From: Oceanospirillaceae bacterium UBA2001
GTDB lineage: Bacteria; Pseudomonadota; Gammaproteobacteria; Pseudomonadales; Balneatricaceae
Assembly: GCA_002335115.1 (NCBI GenBank)
Contig: DDCR01000052.1
Location: forward strand, 1 to 5,773
Direction: 5' to 3'
DNA length: 5,773 bases
Below, piece by piece: positions 5,466 to 5,773 of the stretch. Under the pieces are notes generated by a model. It was not told the DNA's origin. It saw only the letters and a list, made by a program, of their open reading frames with translations, and did no database searches. Every line of letters begins with the position of its first letter. Positions within the stretch are counted from its first letter, which is position 1. Position numbers and translations under genes: made by a program.

Positions 5466-5773
5466 TGCCATTCGTCACACTCCTATAGAGTGAACTAGTG
5501 TCTGGGGCGGGATGATGATTCATCGCTATATGGGACTGTATTATGGCTAATGTCCTAGTTTCAAGTTCGTTGGTCGTGTTCCTAAAGCCGTGTGCTAGCA
5601 ACACCTGCTTTTGCTGTTCGGCCAGAGTTGCTGAAGTGCTCCTCCATTTCAGAATTATTTAATTTGCACCGGGTGTGTTTTTGGCTGCGAGGCCAACTTT
5701 CCAGTCATTTGGGTCGGAAGAGTTTAGCATTCTCTGTCGGACCTCCAGCCACCAGCCTGAATTTGGTGGCCAG
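5466..5773. other. 308 bases without a convincing gene
   Basis: All six frames are interrupted or lack a start with a ribosome binding site. A 39-codon plus-strand frame at 5543-5662 has no site upstream and an odd Cys/Ser/Val composition. The minus strand holds an open stretch of about 65 codons (roughly 5659 to 5466) without recognisable family character. At the right edge, GCCACCA (5748-5754) and TGGTGGC form a 7-bp inverted repeat. It may be decayed DNA or a long intergenic region. Confidence 0.4.
5478..5492. repeat. Short hairpin after the CoA-transferase gene
   Basis: CACTC (5478-5482) pairs with GAGTG (5488-5492) around CTATA, 12 bases past the stop codon. The position suits a transcript end, but no T run follows, so a factor-independent terminator is not supported. 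Confidence 0.3.

Noticed and set aside
5543..5662. 39-codon plus-strand small gene
   Set aside because: No ribosome binding site, unusual Cys/Ser-rich composition and no recognisable motif.
1..5773. tRNA gene or attachment site at an island end
   Set aside because: I found no cloverleaf with a T-loop and acceptor stem, and no long direct repeat pair within the window; the site probably lies outside.

Overview
The window is bacterial and looks like the edge of a small integrated replicating element lying against chromosomal DNA. Base composition is moderate, without strong GC skew. The AlpA + primase-helicase + HGGxSTGP set and the CaiB/BaiF CoA-transferase are the kind of content I associate with proteobacteria, most likely an alphaproteobacterium. 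This is an inference from protein character; no rRNA or tRNA is present to confirm it.

Layout: (1) 1-366, the 3' end of an unrecognised plus-strand gene that is open through the left edge. (2) 450-3096, a tight two-gene operon: an AlpA-type DNA-binding regulator whose last 14 bases overlap a large primase-polymerase/ATPase protein (Prim-Pol, PriCT-2, P-loop helicase-like domain). This is the replication module typical of satellite phages, phage-like islands and some integrative elements. (3) 3097-3356, a gene-free stretch with unusual architecture: three 9-bp G-rich tandem repeats, a large imperfect dyad of about 120 bp centred near 3171 with an AT-rich middle and a C-rich right arm, then a G7/C6 hairpin. 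The hairpin reads as an intrinsic terminator for the minus-strand gene to its right. The dyad is the best candidate here for the element's replication origin. (4) 3357-3689, minus strand, a small HGGxSTGP-type putative zinc-binding protein, convergent with the primase and with its own near-consensus -10 box.

(5) 3690-4319 looks like a scar. On the minus strand is the N-terminal part (about 79 residues) of an ARPP-1-like protein. It has a good ribosome binding site but loses family resemblance near 3757 and then runs out of frame over the HGGxSTGP gene. On the plus strand is a short, frameshifted remnant of the C-terminus of a class V (PLP-dependent) aminotransferase. Two truncated genes beside an island gene suggest a recombination or insertion boundary. 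(6) 4320-5465 is an intact CaiB/BaiF family CoA-transferase, probably a chromosomal metabolic gene. (7) 5466-5773 has no convincing gene, only weak hairpins.

Working together: AlpA would control the element (excision and/or replication genes), the primase-helicase would start and unwind its own origin, and the repeats directly downstream are a plausible target. The integrase and attachment site would be expected outside this window, probably to the left. The CoA-transferase is metabolically unrelated to the element.
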